NCBI GenBank assembly: GCA_046154965.1
Contig: JBJXDY010000104.1
Span: 19,756-83,755, forward strand
Origin: DATKFM01 sp046154965
GTDB lineage: Bacteria > Pseudomonadota > Alphaproteobacteria > Dongiales > Dongiaceae
Direction of reading: 5' to 3'
Length of the DNA: 64,000 bases
Shown: piece after piece, positions 51,065 to 58,905 of the stretch
Layout: the number at the start of each line of letters is the position of its first letter
Numbering within the stretch: position 1 is the first letter of the stretch
Notes under the pieces: generated by a model
What the model saw: the letters and a program-made list of their open reading frames with translations, nothing else
Database searches by the model: none
Told to the model about the DNA's origin: nothing
Position numbers and translations under genes: made by a program

Positions 51065-51625
51065 TTAGAGTCCGTTGAACGACGCCTGGGCCGACACCTG
51101 GACCTGAGCCTGGTTCAGGTTGTTGAAGCCCGACGCGGCCTGCTGCACATTGATGCCGGCGTCGAAGTTGCCGGACTGGCCGATGCCGCCGGTCTTCATC
51201 GAGTTGCCAGCATGCTGCTTCGCCAGCAAGCCGAGGTTCACATTCAGACCGCCGTTGTTCAGCTTGTTGCCGGAGACCGTGCCATTCATGACGGCCTTCG
51301 AGCTGGCAACGCGCGTGGACGCGTCGATCTTCACGGACACATCGATATCGTCGATGTTGATGTCGGTGATCGAGTTGTTGTCGTTGTCATTGCCGACGCC
51401 GGCGCCATTGGCGCTGTCGTCAACCTTATTGCCATTGGCGTGGTCGCTCTCGTCGGTGTTGTCGCTGTTGACGTCGTTGTTGTCGTTGTCATTGCCAACA
51501 ACCGAATCGGCGTTGTGGTCGTTCTTGTTGCCGCTGAGCAGATCGGCATCAATATCGGTCGCATACACGTTGCCCGCGAAGGACAGCGCGAATGCCGAAA
51601 CGGCAACCATCAGTAGCTTCTTCAT
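51065..51625 (-). CDS. Fap-like secreted fibre-subunit candidate, paralogue 1
   Basis: A 186-residue exported protein, the promoter-proximal copy of the pair. Same signal peptide, same C-terminal motif (FDAGINVQQAASGFNNLNQ), with differences concentrated in the middle. The GNDNDG units become GNDNDNND, and 104-145 differ (RVASSKAVMNGTVSGN). Likely arose by tandem duplication and then diverged. The first gene of the operon, ~114 bases behind the predicted sigma-54 transcription start. ATG 51625 has a GGAGG-like site ahead. Confidence 0.8.
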   Translation of the reverse strand: MKKLLMVAVSAFALSFAGNVYATDIDADLLSGNKNDHNADSVVGNDNDNNDVNSDNTDESDHANGNKVDDSANGAGVGNDNDNNSITDINIDDIDVSVKIDASTRVASSKAVMNGTVSGNKLNNGGLNVNLGLLAKQHAGNSMKTGGIGQSGNFDAGINVQQAASGFNNLNQAQVQVSAQASFNGL

Positions 51626-51749
51626 TAGTGCCTCCAAATCACAATGTTACGGTCCGGAAGTGGACCAAGTTCCCCACACTCGGGACCGACTGTTAAAGCC
51701 GGACCCACGGCCAGCACTGAACTACGGTGCGAACCGCTGCCCTACTACA

Positions 51750-51765
51750 TGCAAGTGTCGTGCCA
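51750..51765 (-). promoter_or_regulatory. Sigma-54 promoter of the Fap-like operon
   Basis: On the minus strand TGGCAC-N5-TTGCA: a perfect match to the -24/-12 consensus (GG at -24, GC at -12, correct spacing). Transcription would start near 51739 and run into the first 186-aa gene. Fap operons of Pseudomonas are also linked to RpoN control. Confidence 0.88.
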
Positions 51766-51860
51766 AGTCAGGTTCCTGGGGCCAATCAGCCGGTAATCCA
51801 CCGCCTGTGGCAGGAAAAGGGCCGGAATCCCTAGCTTTTCTCGATTGGGCTAAGTGACAG

Positions 51861-51877
51861 AAGTGGTTAAGTTTTCA
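51861..51877. promoter_or_regulatory. Candidate enhancer site 1
   Basis: AAGTGGTTAAGTTTTCA, ~100 bases upstream of the sigma-54 promoter. It matches site 2 at 14 of 17 positions in the same orientation. Distance and duplication fit an activator binding site. Confidence 0.5.
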
Positions 51878-51938
51878 GACGTGTGTTTCGTCGGCGTGTA
51901 CCGGTCTTCCGCATCCGGATCCAAGGACTAGCTCGCCC

Positions 51939-51955
51939 AAGTGGTTGATTCTTCA
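51939..51955. promoter_or_regulatory. Candidate enhancer site 2
   Basis: AAGTGGTTGATTCTTCA, ~178 bases upstream of the sigma-54 promoter and 78 bases from site 1. It is part of a loose inverted repeat with the following CACCAACTAACTG. Confidence 0.5.
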
Positions 51956-52279
51956 CCAACTAACTGAAAGTGAACAAATTTTAAGAAAACTCCCGACAAT
52001 CCGACAGCCCGGGGAAATGGTGAATCCAGTGTATCGTGATGCAACACAACTCCAGGAACTCGGGGGTGCATAATATGATTTATATTATATTATTCAAATG
52101 TTTAATGGCAAATACATGAAAGTGTATAGTGCCGTTACACACGTCGCCTGGACGCTCCATACCTGCCTCTGGGACCGCCTGCCAGCCGCGCCCCGCGGCA
52201 ATTTCCGCGAGGCAGCCAACAGCTACCTCTTCCGCACCGGCGGGGTGCGGAACAAACGGATCTGCCGGCTGCGAAGCGA

Positions 52280-52525
52280 TCAGCGGCGCAAGAGTCCGAG
52301 CTGTCTGATGGCGCCCATCTCGTCCCACAGGACGACAGGCGTCTTCTTCGACAGCGCCGACGCTGCTGCTGACTGACGGACACCGGTCGGGGTGCCCGCC
52401 GCAGGCGTCAATTTCCTGATATGCGAAGGCTTTTTTGCTGCGGACGCTTTGACGATTTTGGCCGTCGTCAGCGTTCGCGATCTGACCTTCGAGCTGCTTC
52501 CCTGTACTTTGGCCATCTGCCCCAT
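52280..52525 (-). CDS. Possible small basic protein
   Basis: An 81-residue frame beginning MGQMAKVQGSSSKVRSR, rich in Lys, Ser, Ala and Thr and ending VVLWDEMGAIRQLGLLRR. No recognised domain and no strong ribosome-binding site. A sigma-54-like sequence lies ~190 bases upstream in the right direction. It may not be a gene. Confidence 0.25.
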   Translation of the reverse strand: MGQMAKVQGSSSKVRSRTLTTAKIVKASAAKKPSHIRKLTPAAGTPTGVRQSAAASALSKKTPVVLWDEMGAIRQLGLLRR

Positions 52526-52713
52526 AGCCCTATTTCAACCCAAAATAATGCTGTGGCCTGGGCCGGGCGGAGATCGCTGGATGGGGCGGAGCCAAGCTCT
52601 TTAGCTGTCTTGTTCACCGCTTCACCATCCACATGACTTCGCGTCTTTTTCGATCTTTGTCCGCCAAGCCCTTGACTAAATACCAGTCGCTTCGGCTCAG
52701 CACCCACTGAACA

Positions 52714-52729
52714 TGCAAGTTCTGCGCCA
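52714..52729 (-). promoter_or_regulatory. Second, weaker sigma-54-like site
   Basis: On the minus strand TGGCGC-N5-TTGCA, one mismatch from consensus. It points left toward the gene-poor stretch. Could be chance. Confidence 0.35.
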
Positions 52730-52885
52730 AACTGATTCGCGCGTTGCCAGGATTCGTGTATCCTGCGACGGGACTGGGCGCGGAAGATTTTGACATTGCG
52801 AAGCAGCAGCCGGTCGCCTTCATTGTTGCCGGCTCGGGCGCCGGACAGAGGTCATTCGTCCGCGCAGGAGTAAGAGCGGCGATCG

Positions 52886-55800
52886 ATGCTTCAGAGCTGG
52901 GCCATCATCCTGCTGTCCCTAGGTTATCTGGGCCTGCTGTTCATCATCGCCCAGATCGGCGACGCCTATGCCGACCGCTGGCGCGGCGGCCGGATCGAGC
53001 GGCTCGTCTACGGCCTGGCGCTGGCGATTTATTGCACTTCCTGGACCTTCTATGGATCGGTGGGGCGGGCGGCCACCCAGGGGCTCGACTTCTTCCTCAT
53101 CTATGTCGGCCCGATCCTGGTGATCACCCTCGGCGCGCCCGTGCTGGCCAAGATCATCGCCGCCGCCAAGCGGCAGAACTCCACCTCGATCGCCGATTTC
53201 CTGGCCTCGCGCTATGGGCGCAGCCGGTCGGTGGGCGCCATCGTCACAGTCATCGCCGTGATCGGCGTCGTGCCTTATATTGCGCTGCAACTTAAGGCGG
53301 TCTCCGCCAGCTTCACGGTCATGACCTCGGCGATTGACGGCAGCACGGGGATCCCGCTGCCGCTGTTCTTCGACACGGCCTTCCTGGTCGCCGTCACCAT
53401 GGCGGCCTTCACCATCCTGTTCGGCCTGCGCACGGTCGAGGCGGCGGTGCATCACCGCGGCCTGATGATGGCCATCGCCTTCGAGTCCGTGGTCAAGCTG
53501 ATCGCGCTGCTGGCGGTCGGCTATTTCGTTACCTATCAGATGGCCGGCGGCGCCGACGCGCTGATGGCGCGGCTGCAGCAATCGCCCGAGTTGGCGCAGC
53601 AGATCGTCGGCCCGACGCCCGGCTTGAACTGGCTCGCGATCACCATCCTGTCGGGCGCGGCGTTCCTGTGCCTGCCCAGGCAGTTTCATGTCGGCGTCGT
53701 CGAATATGGCGCCGCCGGCGGCCAGCGCACGGCGCGCTGGATGTTTCCCATCTATCTGATCGCCATCAACCTGTTCGTGGTGCCGATCGCCGCGGTCGGC
53801 CTCCTGACCCCGGCCGCCGGCACCAACGCCGACCTCTATGTCGTCAGCCTGCCGCTGGCGGCGGGCAGCCATGGCCTGGCGGTGTTCGCCTTCATCGGCG
53901 GCCTGTCGGCGGCGACCAGCATGGTGATCGTCGCCTGCTTCGCGCTCAGCGTCATGATCGGCAACGAGCTGGTGACGCCGGTTCTGCTCAAATCGAAGCT
54001 GGCCTTGCGGCGCGATATCGGCGGCATCGTGCTGAATGTCCGCCATTTCGCTGTCATCGGCATCCTCTTGTGCGCCTATGGCTTCGAGCGGGCGTCGGCC
54101 CATCTGTTGCCGCTGGCGTCCATCGGTTTGATATCGTTCTGCGCGGTCGCGCAGTTTGCGCCCGCGCTGCTCATCGGAATGTTTTGGCGCCGGGCGCACC
54201 GGTATGGCGTCATCGCCGGGCTGCTGGGCGGCTGCATGATCTGGGCCTGCCTGCTGCTGTTTCCGCTGCTCGGCGGACCCCATGACTGGCTGGTGCGGTT
54301 CGGCGACCTGATCCGGGAAGCGGTCGGCGGCGTTCTCGGGCCGCTGGACAGCCTGTCCCAGGCGGTTTTCGCTAGCCTGTCCGTAAACATCTCGCTGCTG
54401 GTCGCAGTGTCTTACTTCGCCCGCCGCGCGGTGCGGGACATCACGCAGGCCGACGCCTTCGTCGGCGGCGAGCGGGCGACGGACATGATCGAGTCCGACC
54501 TGCCGACCGCCAAGGAGATACGGGCGCTGGTCGCGCGGTTCGTCGGCGAGGAGCGGGCCCAGCAAGCCTTTGCCGAGGCGCCGAAGGATCCCGCCGAGCT
54601 GCTGGTCTTCGCCGAGCGGCTGCTCAGCGGAGCGATCGGCGCGGCTTCGGCCCATATCATGGTGCGATCCGACCGGCTCGCACTCAATCTGTCGCGGCGC
54701 GAGGCGCGGGCCATGCTGGGCGAAGCGTCGGCGGCGATCCTGCAAAACGCCGAGCTGCTGCGCTCGACGTTGGATTCCGTCAGCCAGGGCATCGCCGTGT
54801 TCGACGAGAACCGCGGTCTTGCGGTCTGGAACGACCAGTTCCTGACCTTGGCCGGGCTCAGCCGGCAGAATGCGCGGGCGGGAGAGCCGATCGCCGCCCT
54901 CAGCGCCGAGGCCGGTTTCGCGCTCGACGACCCGGCACAGCCGAGCCAGCGGCTGCGGCTCGCCAGCGGGCGGACGCTGATGGTCAACCGCGACGCCATG
55001 CGCAATGGCGGCATGGTGATCACCTTGCGCGATGTCAGTGACGAAGAGCGCGCCGCCGAAGCGATCCGCGACAGCGAGCGGCGCATCCGCATCTATACCG
55101 ACAATGTGCCCGTGCTGATCGCCTACATCGATCGCGACGAGCGCTACCGGTTCACCAACCAGCCCTATCAGAAAGCGCTGAACCTGTCGTCCGCGGATCT
55201 CGAAGGCCGCAGCCTGATCGAAGTGTTGGGCGCCGGGCGCTATGACGAGCTGAAGCCGCATATCGATGCGGTACTGCGGGGCGAGCCGCAGTCCTTCGAG
55301 ATCAGCTTCCCCACCAACAACCAGCGGATCGAAATCGCGCACGGCACCTACATCCCGCATTTCGACGAGCGCGGCGAGGTGCTGGGATTCTTCCTGCTGT
55401 ATCAGGACATCACCGAGCCGCGGCGCGGCGAGCAGGAATTGCGCCAGGCGAAGGACCGGCTGGAAGAGCGGGTGCAAGAGCGCACCGGTGAGCTGGCGCG
55501 GCTGGTGCAGCAGCTTTCGGATGCGCGGCAGCAAGCCGATGCGGCGAACCAGAGCAAGACCCGCTTCCTCGCCGCCGCCAGCCACGATCTGCTGCAGCCC
55601 TTGCATGCGGCGCGGCTGTTCTCGGCGGCGCTGCTGGAGCGGCGGCCGACCGACGACATCGTCGCCAAGGTGGATCGCAGCCTGGCCGCGGTCGAGGCGA
55701 TCCTGGATGCCCTGCTGGATATCGCCAAGCTGGATGCCGGCGCGGTGAAGCCGAACCTAGGCGCGGTGCCGCTCGGGCCGCTGCTGGCGTCGCTGCCGGA

Positions 55801-56692
55801 TTCCTTCGCCTCCATCGCCGAGCGGAGTGGAGTGGAACTGCGCATCGTGCCGACCTCGCTGGCCATTACCAGCGACCCGCAGCTCTTGCGGCGCGTGCTG
55901 CAGAACCTGGTGGCAAACGCGGTCCGCTATGCGCCGAGCTCCGACGGCCGCATGGCCAAGGTGCTGGTGGGCTGCCGGCGGCGCCAGGGCCAGGCCGTGC
56001 TGGAGGTCTGGGACAACGGACCGGGCATTCCCGCCGACAAGCAGCGGCTAATCTTCAAGGAGTTCGTGCGCCTGCCGCAGAACCTGCCGGCGACGCAGGA
56101 GCGCGGCCTCGGACTGGGCCTGGCGATCGTCGATCGCATCGCCCACATGCTCGGCCATGGCGTCAGCGTCCGTTCCGAGCCGGGCCGCGGTTCTTGCTTC
56201 GGCGTGACAATGCCGATCGCCCGGGAGCGCGTGGCGCCGGCGGCGCCGCGGCGCGAACGGGCGGCGATCCGGCAGCCCACCGCCTTGTCGGTGCTGGTGA
56301 TCGACAACGAGGCCAGCGTGCAGGACGGCATGCGCACGCTGCTGCAGGGCTGGGGCTGCCGCGTGGTCTGTGCCGCGAGCCTGCCGGAAGCGCTGAGCGC
56401 GCTGTCGGCCCAGCAGGTGGCGCCGGACGTGGCGCTGGTGGATCTGCAGTTGGACGACGGGCTCGACGGCTTTGCCGTGGTGGCGGCGCTGCGGGCGGCG
56501 TTTGGCGCCGATCTGCCGGCTGCCTTGATTTCCGCCGACCGCAGCGACGGCGTGCGCGCGGCGGCGCGGGAACAGGGCATCGTGCCGATGCCGAAGCCGG
56601 TGCGGATTGCGGCCCTGCGCGCGCTCCTGGCGCAATGCCGGCCCCGCACGCCGGCGCCGACGGAGGCCGAGGTCAGCGTTCGGCGCGCATGA
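52886..56692 (+). CDS. Hybrid sensor kinase: SSS transporter-like, PAS, histidine kinase, receiver
   Basis: A 1268-residue inner-membrane sensor. Residues 1-~510 are a sodium/solute-symporter-like domain with ~13 membrane segments (TSIADFLASRYGRSRSVGA, AFLCLPRQFHVGVVEYG). Two PAS domains lie at ~620-860 (NAELLRSTLDSVSQGIAVFDENR; IYTDNVPVLIAYIDRDERY), followed by a coiled coil. The HisKA box SHDLLQPLHAARLF contains His900. The ATPase domain has the N and G boxes (LVANAVRYAP, WDNGPGIP, GLGLGLAIVDRI). A receiver occupies ~1134-1255 with Asp1186. Similar SSS-kinases sense or carry a solute, often alcohols or short acids. Converges with a LuxR response regulator, overlapping it by 20 bases. Confidence 0.92.
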   Translation: MLQSWAIILLSLGYLGLLFIIAQIGDAYADRWRGGRIERLVYGLALAIYCTSWTFYGSVGRAATQGLDFFLIYVGPILVITLGAPVLAKIIAAAKRQNSTSIADFLASRYGRSRSVGAIVTVIAVIGVVPYIALQLKAVSASFTVMTSAIDGSTGIPLPLFFDTAFLVAVTMAAFTILFGLRTVEAAVHHRGLMMAIAFESVVKLIALLAVGYFVTYQMAGGADALMARLQQSPELAQQIVGPTPGLNWLAITILSGAAFLCLPRQFHVGVVEYGAAGGQRTARWMFPIYLIAINLFVVPIAAVGLLTPAAGTNADLYVVSLPLAAGSHGLAVFAFIGGLSAATSMVIVACFALSVMIGNELVTPVLLKSKLALRRDIGGIVLNVRHFAVIGILLCAYGFERASAHLLPLASIGLISFCAVAQFAPALLIGMFWRRAHRYGVIAGLLGGCMIWACLLLFPLLGGPHDWLVRFGDLIREAVGGVLGPLDSLSQAVFASLSVNISLLVAVSYFARRAVRDITQADAFVGGERATDMIESDLPTAKEIRALVARFVGEERAQQAFAEAPKDPAELLVFAERLLSGAIGAASAHIMVRSDRLALNLSRREARAMLGEASAAILQNAELLRSTLDSVSQGIAVFDENRGLAVWNDQFLTLAGLSRQNARAGEPIAALSAEAGFALDDPAQPSQRLRLASGRTLMVNRDAMRNGGMVITLRDVSDEERAAEAIRDSERRIRIYTDNVPVLIAYIDRDERYRFTNQPYQKALNLSSADLEGRSLIEVLGAGRYDELKPHIDAVLRGEPQSFEISFPTNNQRIEIAHGTYIPHFDERGEVLGFFLLYQDITEPRRGEQELRQAKDRLEERVQERTGELARLVQQLSDARQQADAANQSKTRFLAAASHDLLQPLHAARLFSAALLERRPTDDIVAKVDRSLAAVEAILDALLDIAKLDAGAVKPNLGAVPLGPLLASLPDSFASIAERSGVELRIVPTSLAITSDPQLLRRVLQNLVANAVRYAPSSDGRMAKVLVGCRRRQGQAVLEVWDNGPGIPADKQRLIFKEFVRLPQNLPATQERGLGLGLAIVDRIAHMLGHGVSVRSEPGRGSCFGVTMPIARERVAPAAPRRERAAIRQPTALSVLVIDNEASVQDGMRTLLQGWGCRVVCAASLPEALSALSAQQVAPDVALVDLQLDDGLDGFAVVAALRAAFGADLPAALISADRSDGVRAAAREQGIVPMPKPVRIAALRALLAQCRPRTPAPTEAEVSVRRA

Positions 56693-57341
56693 AGCGCCGG
56701 GCCAGCATCGCCGCCTGAACCCGGGTCGCCACGCCCAGCTTGCGGAAGATCTCGGTGATGTGGTCTTTCACCGTCTGCTCGCCGATGGCCAGTTCGAAGG
56801 CGATCTGCTTGTTCAGCTTGCCGTCGCAGATCAGCGACAGCACGCGGAGTTGCTGCGCCGAGAGCTTCGCCAGCCGCTCGCTGATGTCCTTGGCGGCGCC
56901 ATCCAGATGGGCCTGATGGGCTTCGGCCGGCAGCCAGACCTCGCCGCCCACCACCGTGCGGAGCGCCTCGCCGATCACTTCCAGCGACGCGGATTTCGGC
57001 AGGAAGCCCGAGGCGCCCAGCTCCACCACCTGGAGCATGGTTTCGGGCTCGCGGGCGGCCGAGACGATCACCACGGGCACGCCGGGATAATCCTTTCGCA
57101 GGGACACCAGCCCCTCGAAGCCGTTCATGCCCGGCATGTCCAGGTCCAGCAGCACCAGGTCGATCTGCGGCCGGCCGCCGAGGATGTCGCGGCATTGCCG
57201 GTAGTCGCCGGCCTCCAGGATTTCGGAGACGCCCAGGGATTGCCGCACTGCCTGGGCCAGGGCGCCGCGGACCAGCGGATGGTCGTCGGCGATCAGCACG
57301 GTATGGCCGGCCTGGTCGAACAGAGGGTTCGGCTGCGACAT
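56673..57341 (-). CDS. NarL/LuxR-family response regulator
   Basis: A 222-residue regulator: receiver domain (TVLIADDHPLVRGAL; phospho-acceptor in LVLLDLDMPGMNGF; Lys in GFLPKSAS) and C-terminal LuxR helix-turn-helix (LSAQQLRVLSLICDGKLNKQIAFELAIGEQTVKDHITEIFRKLG). ATG 57341 begins MSQPNPLFDQ; the longer frame crosses the FNR box. It is the probable partner of the convergent hybrid kinase. Confidence 0.9.
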   Translation of the reverse strand: MSQPNPLFDQAGHTVLIADDHPLVRGALAQAVRQSLGVSEILEAGDYRQCRDILGGRPQIDLVLLDLDMPGMNGFEGLVSLRKDYPGVPVVIVSAAREPETMLQVVELGASGFLPKSASLEVIGEALRTVVGGEVWLPAEAHQAHLDGAAKDISERLAKLSAQQLRVLSLICDGKLNKQIAFELAIGEQTVKDHITEIFRKLGVATRVQAAMLARRFMRAER

Positions 57342-57399
57342 GGAGCGCAAGTCTAGCCGCCGCCGGGGAAAAGGCCAAACCGGCCGGCCCGGCCGGACG

Positions 57400-57413
57400 T
57401 TGACGTGGGTCAA
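57400..57413. promoter_or_regulatory. FNR/FixK-type box upstream of hemN
   Basis: TTGAC-GTGG-GTCAA, a 5-5 palindrome with a 4-base centre that fits the FNR/FixK consensus TTGAT-N4-ATCAA at four of five bases per arm. It lies 34 bases before the hemN ATG and between divergent genes. Anaerobic control of hemN by such proteins is common. Confidence 0.72.
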
Positions 57414-57447
57414 GGCCGGCGGCAGCGGATTTCGGCAGAAAAACTCC

Positions 57448-58797
57448 ATGGATCAAACCCTCCTGACGAAATACGACAAGCCGGTGCCGCGCTATACCAG
57501 CTACCCGACGGCGCCGCATTTCAGCCCGGACATCGGCGCCGTCAGCTATGGAGAGTGGCTGGCGGGCCTGGGGCCGGATCAGCCGCTGTCGCTCTATGTG
57601 CATGTGCCGTTCTGCGACACGCTCTGCTGGTTCTGCGGCTGCCATACGCGGGTGGTCAGGCGCTATGACAGCATAAAGTCCTACATGGACACGGTGGCGG
57701 CGGAGGCCGGGCTGGTGGCGGCGGCGTTGACCGGCCGCCACCGCCTCGCCCACCTGCATTTCGGCGGCGGCAGCCCGAGCATCCTGAGGCCGGCGCAGAT
57801 CGCCGCCTTCGCCGGGCATATTCGCCGGCTGTTCGATGTCGAGGACGGGTTCGAGTTCGCAGTGGAGATCGATCCCCGGGACATCGATGAACAGGCGATC
57901 CGGGCCTGGGCCGATGCCGGCGCCACGCGCGCCAGTATCGGCGTGCAGGATTTCGATCCCCTGGTGCAGGCGGCGATAAACCGCATCCAGAGTTTCGCCC
58001 AGACCGAGGCCTGTGTCGCGCTGTTACGGGCGGCCGGTATCGCGGCAATCAACATCGACCTCATCTATGGCCTGCCCCATCAAACGGTGGCGACGGCGCG
58101 GGCTACCGCCGGGCAGGTGGCGGCGCTGCGGCCGAACCGGGTAGCGATCTTCGGCTATGCCCATGTGCCCTGGATGAAGCCCCATCAGCGGCTGCTGCCC
58201 GAGGCGGCGCTGCCGGGCGCGCCGGAGCGGCTGGCCCAGGCGGAGGCCGCGGCGGCGGCGCTGGCCGATGCCGGCTATGTGCGCGTCGGGCTGGATCACT
58301 TCGCCCTGCCCGAGGACGAGATGGCGCGGGCGGCGGGCGCCGGGCGGCTTGCCCGCAATTTCCAGGGCTACACCACCGACGCCGCGCCGGTGCTGATCGG
58401 CCTCGGCGCGTCGTCCATCGGCACCCTGCCGCAAGGCTATGTGCAGAACGAGATCGATCTCAGGCGCTACACCACGGCGATCCAACAGGGCCGCCTTGCT
58501 ACGGCGCGCGGTATTGCCGTCAGCCCAGAAGACAAAGTGCGCCGGACGATCATCGAGCGGTTGATGTGCGACATGGAAGCCGATGTGGCGGAGGTTTGCG
58601 CCAATCAGAACCTGCCCGTGAGCGATTTCGCCGCGGAATTCGAGCAGCTCACCGGCGCGGCCGCGGACGGGCTGGTGGAGCTGGCGCCGCCCCGCATCAG
58701 GATCACCGAGCAGGGCCGGCCATTCCTGCGCACGGTCTGCGCCGTTTTCGACAGCTACCTGCCGGCGAACAAGGCCCGCCACAGCCGCGGCCTCTAG
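57448..58797 (+). CDS. hemN: Oxygen-independent coproporphyrinogen III oxidase HemN
   Basis: A 449-residue radical-SAM enzyme of haem synthesis under low oxygen. It starts DQTLLTKYDKPVPRYTSYPTAPHF, typical of true HemN. The radical-SAM cluster ligands lie in CDTLCWFCGC (CxxxCxxC). GGGSPSILRPAQ, EIDPRDID, SIGVQDFDPLVQAAINRIQ and the C-terminal HemN domain (IIERLMCDMEADV) are all present. True HemN, rather than HemW, is supported by the N-terminus and length. Confidence 0.93.
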   Translation: MDQTLLTKYDKPVPRYTSYPTAPHFSPDIGAVSYGEWLAGLGPDQPLSLYVHVPFCDTLCWFCGCHTRVVRRYDSIKSYMDTVAAEAGLVAAALTGRHRLAHLHFGGGSPSILRPAQIAAFAGHIRRLFDVEDGFEFAVEIDPRDIDEQAIRAWADAGATRASIGVQDFDPLVQAAINRIQSFAQTEACVALLRAAGIAAINIDLIYGLPHQTVATARATAGQVAALRPNRVAIFGYAHVPWMKPHQRLLPEAALPGAPERLAQAEAAAAALADAGYVRVGLDHFALPEDEMARAAGAGRLARNFQGYTTDAAPVLIGLGASSIGTLPQGYVQNEIDLRRYTTAIQQGRLATARGIAVSPEDKVRRTIIERLMCDMEADVAEVCANQNLPVSDFAAEFEQLTGAAADGLVELAPPRIRITEQGRPFLRTVCAVFDSYLPANKARHSRGL

Positions 58798-58905
58798 GCC
58801 CGCCCTTCGAGTCCGGGTGAGCGCCGTCACAGAACCGTGCGGGCCGGTAGAATCCGCCAACCCGCTATGGTAGCGTCGCGCCGCAACCACAAGGGAAAGC
58901 TGGTA

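Larger units (their letters stand above)
51956..52885. other. Gene-poor stretch upstream of the Fap-like operon
   Basis: About 930 bases. It holds an AT-rich block (52070-52130), one weak leftward reading frame (52280-52525), a sigma-54-like site (52714-52729) and several overlapping frames without domains. No RNA gene or mobile element was seen. Confidence 0.45.

Noticed and set aside
52614..52823. A 69-residue minus-strand frame upstream of the hybrid kinase
   Set aside because: No ribosome-binding site or family resemblance; overlaps the sigma-54-like site.
52919..55606. An 895-residue minus-strand frame opposite the hybrid kinase
   Set aside because: Antisense shadow of a protein with clear transporter, PAS and kinase motifs.
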